A DNA stretch of 64,000 nt from Mytilus californianus (lineage: Eukaryota > Mollusca > Bivalvia > Mytilida > Mytilidae), in assembly GCF_021869535.1 (NCBI RefSeq), contig NW_026262668.1:23007732-23071731 (forward strand), given 5' to 3'. Position 1 is the first letter of the stretch; each line of letters begins with the position of its first letter. Shown piece after piece: positions 61,351 to 64,000 of this stretch. A model generated the notes under the pieces. That model worked only from the letters and a program-made list of their open reading frames with translations. It searched no databases and was not told where the DNA came from. Position numbers and translations under genes: made by a program.

Positions 61351-62885
61351 ATGATTAAAACTGTAAATTTTAACCTTTACAACATTTATGTACGTTTCGG
61401 CAATACAGTTTATCGACAGGTTGTATATATTCCTTTAGGCAACAATTGTGCCCTTTCAATAGCAGACTTGTTGACGTACTGTTATGAATCAGAGTTTTTA
61501 ACCAAACTTAATCAAGAACCGTCTAAATTCTATTTAATCGATAGATTTGACAGCACTTCTCGTTATCTTGACGATCCTTATCGTTAAATAATCAAAATTT
61601 CTCTAAATATACTTCCGACATTTAACCAAAGGAAATGATTAAATAAATCAAATATAAACAACAATAACTGTCCTTTCTTAGATTTAGATTTTTCAAATTT
61701 ACATAGGGTACTTTTAATGACAAAAGGGACCATTGTTCATTCCCTTTTGCAAATGTTCCTTTTTATAGACGGTGATCTTCCTTTGGCACTATTTTAAGGT
61801 GTGTATATATCCCAACTTGTTCGTTATGCCCGTGTCTCAGTGTAGTAATGTTCTGTGTTTCAATTACCGTAATCTAGGTATTACTGTTGATTTGTTAAGT
61901 CAAGGATTTAGTTACCAAAAATTACTTAAAACCTTTACTAAATTCTTCCATAGATACAAATATTTGGTTTGGAAGTTTGACTGTACCTGTAAAATCTTAT
62001 TGCAAACGGAATAACACATCATAATTTTTACGGTGATGTTGTTTTCCGAGCCTTTATATTCATATATGATACGAGTAAACTTAACGATCCTTTGAATAAA
62101 CGTATTCTAAAAGGCTACCAATTCAAGACGTTTAATTAGATCTTTGAAGATGGTTTTTATTGGTATCAAACTAAATATTATTGTTTTACATATATCATGT
62201 ATATGTAGGTTCACAGTCTTACAATCTGTCGACACCTATATTTTTGCATTGCACAAATTCATGTTTTTTCTTTCTGACTTTTAATGACGTATTTACACTA
62301 AATTCATAAGATGTGTACTGCATGATTGATATTTAAGTCTTATGTGGATGGTTTTTTTATTTGTTGTTATTGGCTTCGAATTGAACTAGCTTTCAGTAGA
62401 TGAGAGTACTCTCATATCTGTACTTTGTGTATTTTGTTAGATTTTTTGTTTTGTGCTTTGTACCGATCTGATGATTTAAGCCCTTTTCAACTGATTTTTA
62501 TAGTTTGATCTGATCTTGTACTGTTACATGTACGCCATTGTCTCATATTAGGGGAGGGAAGGACGCCTGCAAACATGTTCAACCCTGCCACATTCTGTAT
62601 GTGTCTGTCCCAAGTCAGGAGCCTGTAATTCAGTGGTTGTCGTTTGTTGCTGTATATTATATCTGTTTTTCGTTTATTATTTTGTACATAAATCAGGCTG
62701 TTAGATTTCTCCTTTGAATTGTTTTTCTTTGTCTTTCCGATGCCTTTTTTAGCTAAATATTCGGTATGGGGTTTATTCATAGTTGAAGGCCGTACGGTGA
62801 CCTATAAATGTTAACTCTAACGTCATTTTGTCTCTGGTGGAGAGTTGTCACATTAGCAATCACACCACATCTTCTTATAAGTCTA
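61351..62885 (+). pseudogene. reverse-transcriptase element with T1 tail, decayed
   Basis: The first segment (61351-61587) encodes IYVRFGNTVYRQV, IPLGNNCALSIADLL and RYLDD; the YLDD catalytic motif of reverse transcriptase lies at 61564-61575. After a stop at 61585, pieces continue in other frames: NNCPFLDLD near 61670, GVYISQLVRYARV near 61797 and NYRNLGITVDLLSQGFSYQKLL (part) from about 61866 to 62011. From 62345 the T1 tail follows in the same orientation and ends in ACCACATCTTCTTAT at 62880. The whole reads as one 5'-truncated dead retroelement. Confidence 0.7.
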
Positions 62886-63489
62886 TATAATAAATTATCA
62901 AACGAATGTATATCCATTGGGAGACAAAAGCAATACGTGATAAAAGTATTCTTAAGAAAAACACCTTTCTTTTATAATAAACTCAACGTTTAATACTGAA
63001 TACAAGGCCTTAAATATTTAAAATATAGTATAGTGTCACGGTATTTGTTTATCCAACATTCATGTATTTAGTTATGATGTTGTATTTGTAATTCTGATCG
63101 GATATTGTTAAATGTCTTATCGTTTGTAGTTGTAATTCTATTTTTTTATTTTCTATTCGTATGCAAAAGTAAAGATAATTATTTATATGATTTTAGTTTA
63201 AAACAACAATAGGTACACGATTTATTTGTTTTACAGTTTGATTTAGAAGAAATACCGACATAGCTAGATAATACAATTAATTATCTAATTACTAACACAA
63301 TTCTATATTAATATTCTTGTAATTGCTATAAAATACATCAAATAACATAATTACAAACCTTATCTTGAATTATATCCAATTTTTAGAAATTTACCTGTGA
63401 CGTCACTTTTGTCACGGACAGATCGTGGTTCTGTTGTGCTGTTTTTGTGTGCTGTTCTAGGTTGTTTTACGTGTTCGTTTTTATTCTGT

Positions 63490-63885
63490 GGTTAGCATGT
63501 CGAAATGTACTATTGTATTGTTTATTTGTGTATTACTCTGTCCTGAATGTTCTTGCATTTATTTGTACTGTATTCCTATCATGTAATGTTGTCATTTTAG
63601 TGGTATATTTAACATTGCCATAAAAGCACGAGGTTCCGCTAGCCACAAAACCAGGTTCAACCCACCAAATTTTCTTAAAATGTCCTGTACCAAGTCAGGA
63701 AAATGGCAGTTGTCTTATAATTCGTTTCTGTGTGTGTTGCATTGTCGTTTGTTTTTGTTGCACTTCAGTGTTTCTGTTGTTTCGTTGTTTTCCTCTTATA
63801 GCTGATGTGTTTCCCTCGGTTTTAGTTTGTAACCCGGATTTGTTTTCCCTAATCGATTTATGACTTTTGAACAGCGGCATACTAT
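63490..63885 (-). repeat. bivalve interspersed repeat, family T4
   Basis: On the minus strand the text AAATCCGGGTTACAAACTAA, CAACACACACAGAAACGAATT, CCTGACTTGGTACAGGACAT and TTGTGGCTAGCGGAACCTCG matches a repeat that I recognise from many mussel sequences. The open frame at 63695-63880 is part of it and not a host gene. No terminal structure was found. Confidence 0.5.
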
Positions 63886-64000
63886 TGTTGCCTTTATCAA
63901 CTTACAATTAAAAAATAAGAATTATAGTAAAATGATTTTAACATGGTTATTACCGATTTATCAATGCGAAACGCAATATGTCGACTTTGGAAAATTATAA

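Overview
The window looks like nuclear DNA of a bivalve mollusc, most likely a marine mussel close to Mytilus. The reasons are its strong A+T bias, introns with GT-AG borders, an almost complete lack of long open frames, and several repeat tails that I recognise as common in mussel genomes. No rRNA, tRNA, CRISPR or bacterial-type gene was seen. Most of the 64 kb is mobile and tandem-repeat DNA. Assignments to families rest on reading motifs by eye; no search was run. LAYOUT: 1-8870 holds head-to-tail copies of short-core repeat elements (called here F1, F3 and F6), one of them split by a 4.2 kb transposon with TTAA target duplications. 8871-13815 is mostly anonymous DNA with one retroelement tail. 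13816-22979 is a tandem array of eight units of about 1.24 kb with insertion and deletion variants. It ends inside the integrase of a broken LTR retrotransposon (22979-28957, minus strand) whose protease is followed directly by integrase; a 2.7 kb inverted-repeat transposon sits between the two. 29647-30998 is a frameshifted C2H2 zinc-finger gene. 31-33 kb holds TA runs, a 126-bp inverted repeat and two minisatellites. 33476-35754 (minus) holds the last exons of a single-pass membrane receptor gene; part of that region is duplicated at 58-60.2 kb. 36.4-37.4 kb and 61.3-62.9 kb are dead reverse-transcriptase elements. 37376-41012, 44880-45665, 46110-51992 and 52553-54210 are further arrays of the short-core elements. 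42359-43129 is a 771-bp element with 9-bp target duplications. MAIN OBSERVATION: four repeat families with unrelated sequences share one plan. Each has a 5' hairpin (usually with a GGA loop), T-rich/TTA microsatellite, tandem core repeats, an inverted copy of the 5' stem, then a second hairpin close to the 3' end. This is the plan of non-autonomous Helentron-type rolling-circle elements (HINEs). The F1 core carries in each ~125-bp monomer a near-perfect RFX X-box beside a YY1-like motif. The F2 core carries ETS sites (ACCGGAAGT) and AGGTCA nuclear-receptor half-site clusters. These elements could therefore scatter dense transcription-factor site arrays through the genome. The host gene signal is limited to the receptor, the zinc-finger gene and a few small exon candidates. 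Several of the frame breaks lie in runs of 7-9 identical bases, so some may be assembly errors rather than true mutations.
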